A stretch of DNA of 64,000 nt from NCBI GenBank assembly GCA_027531565.1, contig JAPZSB010000002.1, positions 186,001-250,000 on the forward strand. The letters are read 5' to 3'. Shown one piece after another: positions 54,754 to 64,000 of the stretch (the first letter of the stretch is position 1; each line of letters starts with the position of its first letter). The stretch is from Beijerinckiaceae bacterium (GTDB lineage: Bacteria; Pseudomonadota; Alphaproteobacteria; Rhizobiales; Beijerinckiaceae). The translations under genes and the position numbers were made by a program. The notes under the pieces were generated by a model. That model saw nothing but the letters and a program-made list of their open reading frames with translations. It was not told the DNA's origin and did no database searches.

Positions 54754-57630
54754 ATGGACCGCGATTTCGACACTACCGACGAGCTGGCTGCCATCGGCGG
54801 CGACAGTGCCGCCTATTTCGAAGCGCTCTATGCCGAGGCCGCTCCCGGTCCGTCCTGGAAGCGCAAGAACTGGCCCGTTGCGGCCAATGGCGAGCTGATC
54901 TCGGCGCTCGACGGCAACTGGGCCGCGATCGAGAAGGCGGTGGGCGACAAGCTGAAGGGCAAGGCGGAAGCCGCCGGCAAGGGTGGCGGCATCTCGGAAG
55001 CCGATGTCCAGCGCGCCGCGCGGGATTCGGTCCATGCGCTGATGATGATCCGCGCCTATCGGATGCGCGGCCATCTCCACGCCAATCTCGATCCCCTCGG
55101 CATCGAGGGCCCGAAGGATCACGAGGAGCTGCATCCTTCGTCCTACGGCTTCACCGAAGCCGACTGGGACCGCAAGATCTTCATCGACCACGTGCTCGGG
55201 CTGGAATTCGCGACGATCCGCGAGATGCTGGCAATCCTCCGCCGGACCTATTGCGAGACGATCGGCTACGAGTTCATGCATATTTCCTCGCCGGCCGAGA
55301 AGGCCTGGCTGCAGGAACGCATCGAAGGGCCGGACAAGGAGATCACCTTCACCCGCGAGGGCAAGCGCGCCATCCTCAACAAGCTGGTCGAGGCGGAAGG
55401 GTTCGAGAAGTTCCTCGACGTCAAGTTCACCGGCACCAAGCGCTTCGGTCTCGATGGCGGCGAGAGCCTGATCCCTGCCCTCGAGCAGATCATCAAGCGC
55501 GGTGGCAATCTCGGCGTTCAGGATATCGTGTTCGGCATGGCGCATCGTGGCCGCCTCAATGTGCTGACGCAGGTGATGGGCAAGCCGCACCGGGCGCTGT
55601 TCCACGAGTTCAAGGGCGGCTCCTTCGCCCCGGATGACGTGGAAGGCTCGGGCGACGTGAAGTACCATCTCGGCGCCTCGTCCGACCGTGAATTCGATGG
55701 CAACCGCGTGCATCTCTCGCTGACGCCGAACCCTTCGCATCTCGAGATCGTCAACCCGGTCGTGCTCGGGAAGGTCCGCGCCAAGCAGGACCAGCTCGGC
55801 TGCCCGCCGGATGACCGCCGCGCCGTGATGCCGCTGCTCATCCATGGCGATGCGGCGTTTGCCGGCCAGGGCGTCGTGGCGGAATGCTTCGGCCTTTCGG
55901 GGCTGAAGGGCCACCGGACCGGCGGTTCGGTGCACTTCATCATCAACAACCAGATCGGCTTCACCACCTATCCGCGCTACTCGCGGTCCTCGCCCTATCC
56001 GTCGGATGTGGCGAAGATGGTCGAGGCGCCGATCTTCCACGTCAATGGCGACGATCCGGAAGCGGTGGTCTTCGCCGCCAAGGTGGCCACTGAATTCCGG
56101 ATGAAGTTCCAGAAGCCGGTCGTCATCGACATGTGGTGCTATCGCCGCTTCGGCCATAACGAGGGCGACGAGCCCGGCTTCACCCAGCCGGTCATGTACA
56201 AGAAGATCCGCGCCCATGAGAGCACGCTGGCCATGTATGCCCGCAAGCTCGTCGCGGAAGGCGTCGTCACCGAGGGCGAAGTCGAGAAGATGAGGGCCGA
56301 CTGGCGCTCGCGGCTCGAGGCCGAGTTCGAGGCCGGCCAGGCTTACAAGCCGAACAAGGCCGACTGGCTTGACGGCAAGTGGGCAGGCCTGAAGTCGACC
56401 AAGGAAAACGAGGATGATCCGCGTCGCGGCCAGTCCGGTGTCGCGATCGATCGGCTGAAGGAGATCGGCCTCGCGATCACCACTGTCCCGAAGGAAATGA
56501 ACATCCACAAGACGATCCAGCGGTTCCTCGAGAATCGCCGGAAGATGGTGGAGAGCGGCGAGGGGATCGACTGGGCGATGGGCGAAGCCCTTGCTTTCGG
56601 GACGCTCGTGACGGAAGGGCATCGCGTCCGCCTGTCGGGACAGGACTGCGAGCGTGGCACGTTCAGCCAGCGGCATTCGGTGCTGATCGATCAGGAAACC
56701 GAAACGCGCTACACCCCGCTCAACCATATCGAGGCCGGGCAGGGGCGCTACGAGGTCATCAACTCGATGCTCTCGGAAGAAGCGGTGCTCGGGTTCGAAT
56801 ACGGCTATTCGCTCTCCGAGCCGAATGCGCTGGTCTGCTGGGAAGCCCAGTTCGGCGATTTCGCCAACGGTGCGCAGGTGCTGTTCGACCAGTTCATCTC
56901 GTCGGGCGAGCGCAAGTGGCTGCGCATGTCGGGCCTGGTCTGCCTGCTGCCGCATGGCTATGAAGGCCAGGGCCCCGAGCATTCCTCGGCCCGCCTGGAG
57001 CGCTTCCTGCAGCTCTGCGCCGAAGACAACATGCAGGTGGCGAATTGCACGACTCCGGCGAACTATTTCCATGTGCTCCGGCGGCAGATCAAGCGCGACT
57101 TCCGCAAGCCGCTCATCCTGATGACGCCGAAGAGCCTGCTGCGCCACAAGCGCTGCGTGTCTGACCTGGCGGAGCTGGCGGAGGGCACCTCCTTCCACCG
57201 CATCCTCAAGGATGATGCCGAACTCGGGCGCGCGCCGCTCAAGCTGAAGCCGGATGCCAAGATCCGCCGCGTGATCCTCTGTTCGGGCAAGGTCTATTAC
57301 GACCTGCTCGAGGATCGCGAGAAGCGCGGTATCGACGATGTCTACCTGCTGCGCGTGGAACAGCTCTATCCGTTCCCGCTCAAGTCCATCGTTGCCGAAC
57401 TGTCGCGCTTCAAGAAGGCCGATGTCGTCTGGTGCCAGGAAGAACCCAAGAACATGGGGGCCTGGTCCTTCGTGGAGCCCTATTCGGAATGGCTGCTGAG
57501 CCAGTCCGGCTCCTCGGCCAAGAAACTGCGCTATGTCGGCCGTCCGGCCTCGGCCTCGACCGCCGTTGGCCAGATGTCGAAGCACCTGCAGCAGCTGCAG
57601 GCCTTCCTCGACGAAGCCTTCGCCACCTGA
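54754..57630 (+). CDS. sucA: 2-oxoglutarate dehydrogenase E1 component
   Basis: The product has 958 residues from the ATG at 54754, with AGGGGA upstream. E1o signatures include [56 protein letters not shown] (ThDP/metal region) and [23 protein letters not shown]. The N-terminal SucB-interacting segment is present. It decarboxylates 2-oxoglutarate and passes the succinyl group to the SucB lipoyl arm. sucB follows after 35 bp. Confidence 0.97.
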   Translation: MDRDFDTTDELAAIGGDSAAYFEALYAEAAPGPSWKRKNWPVAANGELISALDGNWAAIEKAVGDKLKGKAEAAGKGGGISEADVQRAARDSVHALMMIRAYRMRGHLHANLDPLGIEGPKDHEELHPSSYGFTEADWDRKIFIDHVLGLEFATIREMLAILRRTYCETIGYEFMHISSPAEKAWLQERIEGPDKEITFTREGKRAILNKLVEAEGFEKFLDVKFTGTKRFGLDGGESLIPALEQIIKRGGNLGVQDIVFGMAHRGRLNVLTQVMGKPHRALFHEFKGGSFAPDDVEGSGDVKYHLGASSDREFDGNRVHLSLTPNPSHLEIVNPVVLGKVRAKQDQLGCPPDDRRAVMPLLIHGDAAFAGQGVVAECFGLSGLKGHRTGGSVHFIINNQIGFTTYPRYSRSSPYPSDVAKMVEAPIFHVNGDDPEAVVFAAKVATEFRMKFQKPVVIDMWCYRRFGHNEGDEPGFTQPVMYKKIRAHESTLAMYARKLVAEGVVTEGEVEKMRADWRSRLEAEFEAGQAYKPNKADWLDGKWAGLKSTKENEDDPRRGQSGVAIDRLKEIGLAITTVPKEMNIHKTIQRFLENRRKMVESGEGIDWAMGEALAFGTLVTEGHRVRLSGQDCERGTFSQRHSVLIDQETETRYTPLNHIEAGQGRYEVINSMLSEEAVLGFEYGYSLSEPNALVCWEAQFGDFANGAQVLFDQFISSGERKWLRMSGLVCLLPHGYEGQGPEHSSARLERFLQLCAEDNMQVANCTTPANYFHVLRRQIKRDFRKPLILMTPKSLLRHKRCVSDLAELAEGTSFHRILKDDAELGRAPLKLKPDAKIRRVILCSGKVYYDLLEDREKRGIDDVYLLRVEQLYPFPLKSIVAELSRFKKADVVWCQEEPKNMGAWSFVEPYSEWLLSQSGSSAKKLRYVGRPASASTAVGQMSKHLQQLQAFLDEAFAT

Positions 57631-57665
57631 TTTTCCATCCAGAGACCGAACAAAGGTTCACCCTT

Positions 57666-58886
57666 ATGAGCACTGAAATCCGCGTCCCGACCCTCGGCGA
57701 AAGCGTGTCGGAAGCCACGATCGGCAAGTGGTTCAAGAAGCCCGGCGATGTCGTCAAGGCCGACGAGCCGTTGCTCGAGCTCGAAACCGACAAGGTGACG
57801 CTCGAAGTGAATGCGCCGGCCGCCGGCACGCTCGCGGAGATCGTGGCGAAGGATGGCGAATCGGTCGGTGTCGGGGCGCTGCTCGGCATGATCAGCGCCG
57901 GCGGCGCGGCGGCTGCTGCCGCCCCTGCTGCTGCCGCAGCCCCTGCCGCCCCCGCTGCTGCGCCGGCGCCTGCGCCTGCCCCGGCTGTCCAGCCGACCAC
58001 CATGCCGCCGGCTCCCTCGGCCGCGAAGATGATGGCCGAGACCGGCCTGTCGGTGACCGAAGGCTCGGGCAAGCGCGGCCAGGTGCTCAAGGAAGACGTG
58101 CTCCGTGCCGCGGCCGCGCCAGCCCCGGCGCCCGCGCCGGCTGCCGCCCCTGCGGCACCGCGCGCGGCTTCGGCCCCGTCGGATGCCTCCCGCGAGGAGC
58201 GCGTGAAGATGACGAAGCTGCGCCAGACGATCGCGCGGCGCCTGAAGGAAAGCCAGAATACCGCCGCCATGCTGACCACGTTCAACGAGGTCGACATGAG
58301 CGCGGTCATGGCGCTCCGCAACCAGTACAAGGACCTGTTCGAGAAGAAGCACGGCGTGAAGCTCGGTTTCATGAGCTTCTTCGTGAAGGCCTGCGTGCAG
58401 GCGCTGAAGGAACTGCCGGGCGTCAATGCCGAGATCGACGGCACCGACATCATCTACAAGAACTACTATCATGTCGGCATCGCTGTCGGCACGGAGAAGG
58501 GCCTTGTCGTGCCCGTCCTGCGTGATGCGGATCATCTAGGCCTGGCCGGCATCGAGAAGACGATCGCCGATTTCGGCAAGCGCGCCCGCGACGGCCAGCT
58601 CAAGATCGAGGAAATGTCCGGCGGCACCTTCACGATCACCAATGGCGGCATCTACGGCTCGCTGATGTCCACGCCGATCCTCAATGCCCCGCAATCGGGC
58701 ATTCTCGGCATGCACAAGATCCAGGAACGGCCGGTCGCCATCGGCGGCAAGATCGAGATCCGCCCGATGATGTATCTCGCGCTGTCCTATGACCACCGGA
58801 TCGTCGACGGCAAGGAAGCCGTGACCTTCCTCGTTCGCGTCAAGGAAAGCCTCGAGGATCCGGCCCGGCTGGTGATGGATCTCTGA
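57666..58886 (+). CDS. sucB: 2-oxoglutarate dehydrogenase E2 (dihydrolipoyl succinyltransferase)
   Basis: The 406-residue protein has one lipoyl domain (1-75, lipoyl-Lys43 in ETDKVTLEV). A Pro/Ala-rich linker and a peripheral-subunit-binding domain ([12 protein letters not shown], then [14 protein letters not shown]) come next. A second Ala/Pro linker leads to the catalytic domain with the active site [12 protein letters not shown] near the C-terminus. It forms the core of the OGDH complex. Confidence 0.97.
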   Translation: MSTEIRVPTLGESVSEATIGKWFKKPGDVVKADEPLLELETDKVTLEVNAPAAGTLAEIVAKDGESVGVGALLGMISAGGAAAAAAPAAAAAPAAPAAAPAPAPAPAVQPTTMPPAPSAAKMMAETGLSVTEGSGKRGQVLKEDVLRAAAAPAPAPAPAAAPAAPRAASAPSDASREERVKMTKLRQTIARRLKESQNTAAMLTTFNEVDMSAVMALRNQYKDLFEKKHGVKLGFMSFFVKACVQALKELPGVNAEIDGTDIIYKNYYHVGIAVGTEKGLVVPVLRDADHLGLAGIEKTIADFGKRARDGQLKIEEMSGGTFTITNGGIYGSLMSTPILNAPQSGILGMHKIQERPVAIGGKIEIRPMMYLALSYDHRIVDGKEAVTFLVRVKESLEDPARLVMDL

Positions 58887-58944
58887 TCGCCATGGCCGTT
58901 GACGGCCGGCGGTTGTGGTTTCTGAACCCTGAGGGAGGCCCCGC

Positions 58945-59691
58945 ATGATCCGAGTTGCGCTCGTCACAGGCGGCTCCCGCGGCATCGGTGCGGCCTGCTG
59001 CCGGCTTCTCGCCGCCAGCGGCCATGCCGTGGTGGTCAACTATGCCGGCAACGAGGCGGCCGCGCAGGCGGTTGTCGCCGGCATTGCCGGCGCGGGCGGC
59101 ACGGCGGTGGCCGTCCGGGGTGATGTCTCGGTGGAGGCCGATGTGCTGCGGATGTTCGAGGCCGCAGACCGGCTGGGCCGGCTCGTGGCGCTCGTCAACA
59201 ATGCCGGCGTTGTCGACCTGCCGGCGCGGGTGGACGAGATGAGTGTCGAGCGCCTCACCCGCATGTTCTCGATCAATATCACCGGTTCGTTCCTGCCGGC
59301 GCGCGAGGCCATCCGCCGGATGTCGACGAAGCATGGCGGACAGGGCGGCGGCATCGTCAACCTTTCCTCGGCGGCGGCCACGCTCGGCGCGCCGGGGCAA
59401 TATGTCGATTACGCCGCCTCGAAGGGCGCGATCGACAGCTTCACCATCGGCCTTGCCCGCGAAGTGGCGGCCGAGGGGATCCGGGTCAATGCGGTCCGGC
59501 CCGGCGTGATCGATACCGATATCCACGCCTCCGGCGGCTGGCCCGACCGGGTGGCGCAGGTGCGCGACAGCCTGCCGATGAAGCGCGAAGGCACGGCCGA
59601 GGAGGTGGCGCAGGCCATCACCTGGCTGCTCTCCGACGCGGCTTCCTACGTGACAGGCGCGATTCTCAACGTTTCGGGCGGCCGCGGCTGA
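58945..59691 (+). CDS. Short-chain dehydrogenase/reductase (SDR)
   Basis: The 248-residue protein is a classical SDR. Its cofactor motif is VTGGSRGIGAACC at the N-terminus, with NNAG at about 91, catalytic Ser in VNLSSAAA, and Tyr/Lys in VDYAASKGA. The residues after the glycine motif do not clearly decide NADPH over NADH. The substrate is unknown. It lies between sucB (58 bp) and lpd (24 bp), a position where other Hyphomicrobiales also carry an SDR. Confidence 0.93.
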   Translation: MIRVALVTGGSRGIGAACCRLLAASGHAVVVNYAGNEAAAQAVVAGIAGAGGTAVAVRGDVSVEADVLRMFEAADRLGRLVALVNNAGVVDLPARVDEMSVERLTRMFSINITGSFLPAREAIRRMSTKHGGQGGGIVNLSSAAATLGAPGQYVDYAASKGAIDSFTIGLAREVAAEGIRVNAVRPGVIDTDIHASGGWPDRVAQVRDSLPMKREGTAEEVAQAITWLLSDAASYVTGAILNVSGGRG

Positions 59692-59715
59692 CCAGACCAA
59701 CCAAGGAAAAGAACC

Positions 59716-61110
59716 ATGGCATATGATCTCATCGTCATCGGGACCGGCCCCGGCGGCTATGTCTGCGCGATCCGCGCGGCGCAGCTCGGCCTCAAGGTTG
59801 CCGTGGTGGAGAAGCGGAAGACGCATGGCGGCACCTGCCTCAATGTCGGCTGCATCCCTTCCAAGGCCCTGCTCCATGCCTCCGAAATGTTCGACGAGGC
59901 CGGCCATGGCTTTGCCGCGCTCGGGATTGATGTCCCCGCGCCGAAGCTCAACCTCCCGGCGATGATGAAGCACAAGCAGGACACGGTGGATGCCAATGTG
60001 ACCGGCGTCGGCTTCCTGCTGAAGAAGAACAAGGTCGAGACTTTCCACGGGCTCGGCACGATCCTCGCGCCGGGCAAGGTGCAGGTCACGGCCGCAGACG
60101 GAACCCAGCAGGTTCTCGAGGCCCGGAACATTGTCATCGCGACGGGCTCCGAGGTCGCACAGCTTCCGGGCGTGGCGATCGACGAGAAGCAGATCGTTTC
60201 CTCCACCGGCGCGCTGGAACTCGAGAAGGTTCCCGGCAAGCTCGTGGTGATCGGCGCCGGCGTGATCGGGCTTGAGCTCGGCTCGGTCTGGCGCCGGCTC
60301 GGGGCCAAGGTCGAGGTGATCGAATATCTCGACCGCATCCTGCCGGGCATGGATGCGGAAGTGGCCAAGCAGTTCCAGCGCATGCTGGAAAAGCAGGGCA
60401 TTACCTTCCATCTCGGCAAGAAGGTGACCGGCGCCAGCACGGGGGCCGGCGTTTCGCTGACGGTGGAGCCGGCTGCCGGTGGCGTGGCCGAAACGGTTGA
60501 GGCCGATATCGTGCTGGTGGCGATCGGCCGGCGGCCGAATACCGAAGGCCTCGGCCTCGAGGCGGCCGGCGTGGCGCTGGAGCGCGGTCGCGTGGTCATC
60601 AACGACCATTTCGCGACCAATGTGCCCGGCATCTACGCGATCGGCGACGTGGTGCGTGGCCCGATGCTGGCCCACAAGGCCGAGGATGAGGGCGTGGCCG
60701 TGGCCGAGATCCTTGCCGGCAAGGCCGGTCATGTGAACTACGATGTCATTCCGGGCGTGGTCTACACCTGGCCGGAAGTCGCGACAGTCGGAAAGACCGA
60801 GGAGGAACTCAAGGCCGCGGGCATTGCCTACAATGTCGGCAAGTTCCCCTTCACCGCCAATGGCCGCGCCCGCGCCAATCGGGCGACCGACGGTTTCGTG
60901 AAGGTGCTGGCCGACAAGGTGACCGACCGGGTTCTGGGTGTGCATATCATCGCTGCCGGGGCCGGCGAGATGATCCACGAGGCGGCGGTGCTGATGGAAT
61001 TCGGCGGCTCCTCCGAGGATCTGGCCCGGACCTGCCACGCCCATCCGACGATGAGCGAGGCCGTCAAGGAAGCGGCGATGGCCGTCGAGAAACGGCAGAT
61101 CCATCTCTGA
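59716..61110 (+). CDS. lpdA: Dihydrolipoyl dehydrogenase (E3)
   Basis: The 464-residue protein has an FAD-binding start [19 protein letters not shown]. The redox disulfide is Cys41/Cys46 ([19 protein letters not shown]), the NAD-binding motif [16 protein letters not shown], and the dimer active-site His/Glu lies in [14 protein letters not shown]. It reoxidises the lipoyl arm of the OGDH complex and perhaps other E2 proteins. It is the last gene of the TCA series, followed by a good terminator. Confidence 0.97.
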   Translation: MAYDLIVIGTGPGGYVCAIRAAQLGLKVAVVEKRKTHGGTCLNVGCIPSKALLHASEMFDEAGHGFAALGIDVPAPKLNLPAMMKHKQDTVDANVTGVGFLLKKNKVETFHGLGTILAPGKVQVTAADGTQQVLEARNIVIATGSEVAQLPGVAIDEKQIVSSTGALELEKVPGKLVVIGAGVIGLELGSVWRRLGAKVEVIEYLDRILPGMDAEVAKQFQRMLEKQGITFHLGKKVTGASTGAGVSLTVEPAAGGVAETVEADIVLVAIGRRPNTEGLGLEAAGVALERGRVVINDHFATNVPGIYAIGDVVRGPMLAHKAEDEGVAVAEILAGKAGHVNYDVIPGVVYTWPEVATVGKTEEELKAAGIAYNVGKFPFTANGRARANRATDGFVKVLADKVTDRVLGVHIIAAGAGEMIHEAAVLMEFGGSSEDLARTCHAHPTMSEAVKEAAMAVEKRQIHL

Positions 61111-61118
61111 TGTGCGGA

Positions 61119-61144
61119 GGGCCGGTTCGACCGGCCCTTTTCTT
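61119..61144 (+). terminator. Rho-independent terminator after lpdA
   Basis: GGGCCGG (61119-61125) and CCGGCCC (61131-61137) form a 7-bp stem with a TTCGA loop, followed by TTTTCTT. It is a clear end for the mdh-suc-lpd transcription unit. Confidence 0.9.
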
Positions 61145-61230
61145 GTCGCCGCCGGCTTGGCCATGGTCCGCCCTTTCTTCCGCCACAGGCGCATGCAGGA
61201 TCAGCGCTGCACTCGACGGCATGAGGGCCG

Positions 61231-61758
61231 ATGCGCCGCCTGACCCGCTTCTTCTGGTTCCTTCTCGCGCTGGTCTTCCTCATCGAGGCCTGGCTCTGGG
61301 AGCGGCTTGCCCCGGTGGTTGGCTGGATCGTGGCCCGGATCCCGCTGGCGACCCTGAAGGCGGCCGTGTCGGCCGGCATTGCCCGCCTCCCGCCCTATGC
61401 GACCCTCCTGGTCTTCGGCATTCCCGGCCTGATCCTGTTCCCGTTCAAGCTGGCCGGGCTGTGGCTCATGGGGAAAGGGCATCTCGTTCTCGGGACCGGC
61501 GTTTTCCTTGTGGCCAAGACGGTCGGTCTCGCGGTGACAGCCTTCCTGTTCGAGGCCTGCAAGCCGAAGCTGATGCAACTCGGCTGGTTTGTCCGGCTGC
61601 ATGACTGGCTGCTGCGCGTGCGGGCCTGGGCCCATGCCCAGACCGAGCCGGCCCGTCGGATGATCCGCGTGATCCGGGCGCGGATCGGCGGGCAGCGCAA
61701 CCGCCTTCTGGCCCTGGCGGGCCGGATCCGCCGCCGGAGCTGGCGCCGCGCGGGCTAA
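61231..61758 (+). CDS. Membrane protein of unknown function
   Basis: This 175-residue protein starts with a helix RFFWFLLALVFLIEAWLWERL. Hydrophobic segments at about 60-80 (LLVFGIPGLILFPFKLAG) and 85-105 follow, and the tail is strongly basic (RIGGQRNRLLALAGRIRRR). Similar small proteins are found in Hyphomicrobiales genomes as hypotheticals. I do not recognise a function. Its last 4 bp overlap the convergent DUF4337 gene. Confidence 0.75.
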   Translation: MRRLTRFFWFLLALVFLIEAWLWERLAPVVGWIVARIPLATLKAAVSAGIARLPPYATLLVFGIPGLILFPFKLAGLWLMGKGHLVLGTGVFLVAKTVGLAVTAFLFEACKPKLMQLGWFVRLHDWLLRVRAWAHAQTEPARRMIRVIRARIGGQRNRLLALAGRIRRRSWRRAG

Positions 61759-62336
61759 TGCCCGATCGGCAGCAGGAACGGGTTCCAGACCGCAACTCCC
61801 ATCAGGACCAGCGCGATCACCGACAATCCGCCCGCGCACCAGACGAGCATCATCACACCGGTGATGATGGCCGTCGAGGCCAGCACGATGCCGATCTGCA
61901 GCAGGGCGGATGAGATCTCGAAGACCTCCGCGCGCTGCTTGGTGAAGTCCCGGCGTGTTTCCGATTGCTTTGCCCGGGCCATCAGTTCCTTGCGGCCCTC
62001 GCCGGTCTCCGGTTCGCTTTCATAGCGCGCGGCCGTGTCGCGCCAGCGTTTCACCTGCGCCTCGAGTGCCGCCTTCGCGGCGGGATCCGACGTCAGGGAG
62101 GCGGTGACATTCATTTCCTCGGCTGCCGTCAGGACCGATGTCCGCCGGATGGTCTTGGCCTGGTAGAATGCCCAGAGGTTCGAGGCATCGATGTTCTTGG
62201 CCATCGATTCGTTCTCGCTCTGCTTGTTCCCGATTTCGGAGAACGAAAGGATCAGCGCCATGATGGCGATCAGCAGGCCGATCCGCTTGTTTCCGCCGCC
62301 TGCATCGTGGCTGTCGTGCCCTGCACTGTGCGACAT
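61755..62336 (-). CDS. DUF4337 membrane protein
   Basis: The 193-residue protein starts with a His/Gly-rich tail and a first membrane helix (IGLLIAIMALILSFSEIG). A long helical domain with NLWAFYQAKTIRRT follows, then two C-terminal membrane helices (IGIVLASTAIITGVMMLVW and GGLSVIALVLMGVAVW). This layout and the WAFYQAK motif match DUF4337. No function is established. Confidence 0.85.
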   Translation of the reverse strand: MSHSAGHDSHDAGGGNKRIGLLIAIMALILSFSEIGNKQSENESMAKNIDASNLWAFYQAKTIRRTSVLTAAEEMNVTASLTSDPAAKAALEAQVKRWRDTAARYESEPETGEGRKELMARAKQSETRRDFTKQRAEVFEISSALLQIGIVLASTAIITGVMMLVWCAGGLSVIALVLMGVAVWNPFLLPIGH

Positions 62337-62410
62337 CGCTTCAACTCCCCCCGCGAATCATGTCGGGGGCAGATTGAGCCACGTAGTTCTACGCGCAAGG
62401 GGGTCCGGGA

Positions 62411-63319
62411 TCAGGCCCGTGGATGAGCGGCCCGATAGGTCGCCATCAGGCGGGCCGTGTCGACCTCGGTATAGACCTGCGTGGTCGAGAGTGAGGCATG
62501 GCCGAGCAGTTCCTGGATGGTGCGGAGATCCCCGCCCCGCGCCAGAAGATGCGTCGCGAAGGAATGGCGCAAGGCATGAGGCGTCGCGGAATCCGGCAGT
62601 CCGAGCGCGCCGCGCAGCCCTTCCATGGCCAGCTGGATGATGCGCGGAGACAGTGGCCCTCCCTTGGCGCCGAGGAAGAGCGGTCCTTCCGGCCCTGTCT
62701 TCCAGGGCGAGAGCGCGAGATAGGTTGCGATGCTGTCGACGATCAGCGGCAGCACGGGCACCTGCCGGACCTTGCCGCCCTTGCCGGTGATGGTCAGCAC
62801 GTCGCCGGCCGAGCGCGGCGCATCGCGGCGTTTGAGGGACAGGGCTTCGGAGATACGGAGACCGCCGCCATAGAGCAGCGCGAAGACGGCGGCATCACGG
62901 GCAAGGATCCAGGGCTCGCGCGCCTCGCCTGCCCGCGTGGCTGTGGCGGCCGTCGCGCGGGCATCCTGCGGGGCCAATGGCCGTGGCAGGCCTTTCCGGA
63001 TGCGCGGGCCCTTCACCGCCTTGAAGGCCGAGGCATGGCCATGGCCCTCGCGCTCGAGATAGCGGGCGAAGGAGCGCAGGCCTGCCAGTTGCCGCATGAT
63101 CGACCGGCTTTCGATGCCCTTCTCGCGGCGTTCCGCCAGGAACAGGCGCAGATCGGACGGGCGGACGGCCAGGAAGGATTCCGGCGAATGTCCCTCAGGA
63201 CCAAGAAAGGCAAGGAATTGCAGGACGTCGCGGCCATAGGCCTCGATCGTCTTCGCGGAATAGAGCCGCTCATGCGAGAGCGCGCGCAGCCAGGCGATCC
63301 GGCATTCCTCGAGCAGCAT
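62411..63319 (-). CDS. xerC: Tyrosine recombinase XerC
   Basis: The product has 302 residues from the ATG at 63319, preceded by GGGAGG; an upstream in-frame start would run into the priA promoter. The N-terminal SAM-like domain has YSAKTIEAYGRDVLQFLAFL. The catalytic residues are Arg in GGGLRISEAL, Lys in GKGGKVRQVPV, His/Arg in HALRHSFATHLL, His in LLGHASLSTTQ and the nucleophile Tyr in QVYTEV. It resolves chromosome dimers at dif with XerD. Its place next to priA is usual in Hyphomicrobiales and argues against a mobile-element integrase. Confidence 0.93.
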   Translation of the reverse strand: MLLEECRIAWLRALSHERLYSAKTIEAYGRDVLQFLAFLGPEGHSPESFLAVRPSDLRLFLAERREKGIESRSIMRQLAGLRSFARYLEREGHGHASAFKAVKGPRIRKGLPRPLAPQDARATAATATRAGEAREPWILARDAAVFALLYGGGLRISEALSLKRRDAPRSAGDVLTITGKGGKVRQVPVLPLIVDSIATYLALSPWKTGPEGPLFLGAKGGPLSPRIIQLAMEGLRGALGLPDSATPHALRHSFATHLLARGGDLRTIQELLGHASLSTTQVYTEVDTARLMATYRAAHPRA

Positions 63320-63413
63320 CCTTGCCTCCCTTCTCTGCACCGATTGTGGCCTGCCCGGGTTAAGGCTGGGTTCCCGGCCTCGCCAGCACCCGGAATCATG
63401 GTAGGAGCGAGCC

Positions 63414-64000
63414 ATGGATGCCGGGATGATCGACGACAGCATGGCGGAAACGCGGGCCCTCGTGGCCGATGTCGCGCTGCCGGTTGCGGTCGAGCATCCG
63501 TATTCCTACCGGATTCCAGAAGGCCTGTCTGTCGCGCCGGGTGATTGTGTCCGGGTGCCGCTGGGTCCGCGCGAGACGTTCGGCGTCGTCTGGTCGGTGA
63601 GCGAGACAGGCGGCGGCAACCTGAAGCCGCTGATCGGAAAGACGAGCCTGCCGCCGCTGTCCGGGCCGATGCGGCGGTTCATCCAGCGTGTCGCCGATTA
63701 CACGCTCGCCCCCCTCGGCATGGTGGCGCGGATGGCCCTGCGCGATCCGGACGAGGACATGCACGAGCGGCCGCGCCTCGCCCTGCGGGCAACCGGCAAC
63801 CAGCCCGCCCGGCTGACGCCGACCCGCGCCCGGGTGATGGCGGCGGTGCAGGGCGATCTCCTGCAGACGCGGCGCGACCTTGCCGAACGGGCCTCCTGTT
63901 CCAGCGGGGTGATTGATGCGCTGGTCGATGAAGGTGTGTTCGAAGTGGTCGAGCTTGCCCCGGCCGGCCGCGCCGATCCGCTCGACCCCGGCCATGCCCG
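63414..64000 (+). CDS. priA: Primosomal protein N' (PriA helicase), 5' part
   Basis: The frame is open from the ATG at 63414 (AGGAG 6 bp upstream) to the end of the window, giving about 195 residues. The N-terminal DNA-binding domain is clear: VADVALPVAVEHPYSYRIP, GDCVRVPLGPRETFGVVW, and the winged-helix part with RVMAAVQGDLLQTRRDLAE. The helicase domains lie beyond the window. PriA restarts stalled replication forks. It is divergent from xerC with 94 bp between starts. Confidence 0.93.
   Translation, partial: MDAGMIDDSMAETRALVADVALPVAVEHPYSYRIPEGLSVAPGDCVRVPLGPRETFGVVWSVSETGGGNLKPLIGKTSLPPLSGPMRRFIQRVADYTLAPLGMVARMALRDPDEDMHERPRLALRATGNQPARLTPTRARVMAAVQGDLLQTRRDLAERASCSSGVIDALVDEGVFEVVELAPAGRADPLDPGHA

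Noticed and set aside
54721-57585. A 954-codon open frame antisense to sucA
   Set aside because: The sucA frame carries all E1o motifs. The antisense translation is His/Arg/Asp-rich low-information sequence typical of GC-rich shadows.
57900-58170. GC-rich near-repeats in sucB
   Set aside because: They are the Ala/Pro linkers of the E2 protein, not DNA repeats with a separate role.
58840-61194. A 784-codon open frame antisense to the SDR and lpdA
   Set aside because: Shadow of two clear enzymes; it also covers the lpdA terminator.
62411-63442. XerC as an integrase marking a mobile element
   Set aside because: Chromosomal XerC motifs, a priA neighbour, no att-like repeats, no phage or transposon genes, and no tRNA junction nearby.

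Overview
This is a GC-rich (about 65%) chromosomal window from an alphaproteobacterium, most likely of the Hyphomicrobiales (Rhizobiales). The evidence is an intact CtrA pathway (ctrA, chpT, sciP), clustered GANTC (CcrM-type) sites, the Caulobacter-like flagellar order fliF-fliG-fliH-fliN-flbD, and the order zapE / mdh-sucC-sucD-sucA-sucB-lpd. I found no insertion sequence, prophage, CRISPR array or rRNA operon. Coding density is high and base use is uniform, so the region reads as core chromosome. The species cannot be named from the sequence alone.

Layout. 1-8 kb: the 3' part of dnaE2, an AceE-like/transketolase-family enzyme, a coiled-coil membrane protein, an EipA (DUF1134) envelope protein, a YHS-domain protein and cysQ. 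7.9-15.3 kb: chpT, then cheA-cheW-cheY-cheB-cheR, then ctrA on the opposite strand. 15.3-31 kb: the flagellar region, with fliI-fliJ, flhA, the fliF-G-H-N-flbD operon, sciP and fliK-flgD, plus guest genes (a GNAT, a YbhN-like membrane protein, pdxA). 31-42.8 kb: mnmA, pmtA, a CAU-anticodon tRNA, an RND efflux pump, a Fur-family regulator, a GAF/PAS/GGDEF/EAL protein, tRNA-Ala(CGC), yggT, a cytochrome P460-like protein and a DUF167 protein. 42.9-46.4 kb: sdhCDAB. 46.4-51 kb: MAPEG, an Omp19-like lipoprotein, GST, GNAT, zapE and tetR. 51.2-61.1 kb: the TCA operon mdh-sucC-sucD-(cupin)-sucA-sucB-(SDR)-lpd. 61.2-64 kb: two membrane proteins, xerC and the 5' part of priA.

The most interesting signal is in the non-coding DNA of the flagellar/cell-cycle region. 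The fliF and flhA promoters share one architecture: a CtrA-type box, exactly 9 bp, then a palindrome GGCAA-N3-TTGCC, then about 58 bp to the start codon. The same palindrome, extended to a perfect 17-bp inverted repeat, lies about 105 bp upstream of a good sigma-54 -24/-12 element in front of fliK-flgD. The sigma-54 activator FlbD is encoded at the end of the fliF operon, so the palindrome is a strong candidate for the FlbD operator (the counterpart of Caulobacter ftr). CtrA-like boxes also precede sciP and ctrA, and the ctrA-fliI intergenic region carries six GANTC sites. Together these allow a wiring diagram to be read from one locus: CcrM/GcrA and CtrA act on ctrA; CtrA acts on fliF, flhA and sciP; the fliF operon makes FlbD; FlbD with sigma-54 acts on fliK-flgD, and may feed back on fliF and flhA. 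This wiring is inference from motifs and from what is known in Caulobacter.

Limits: functions are assigned from motifs and remembered family features. No database search, folding program or genome-wide motif count was run. Start codons were chosen by eye from Shine-Dalgarno-like sequences, family-typical N-termini and overlaps.
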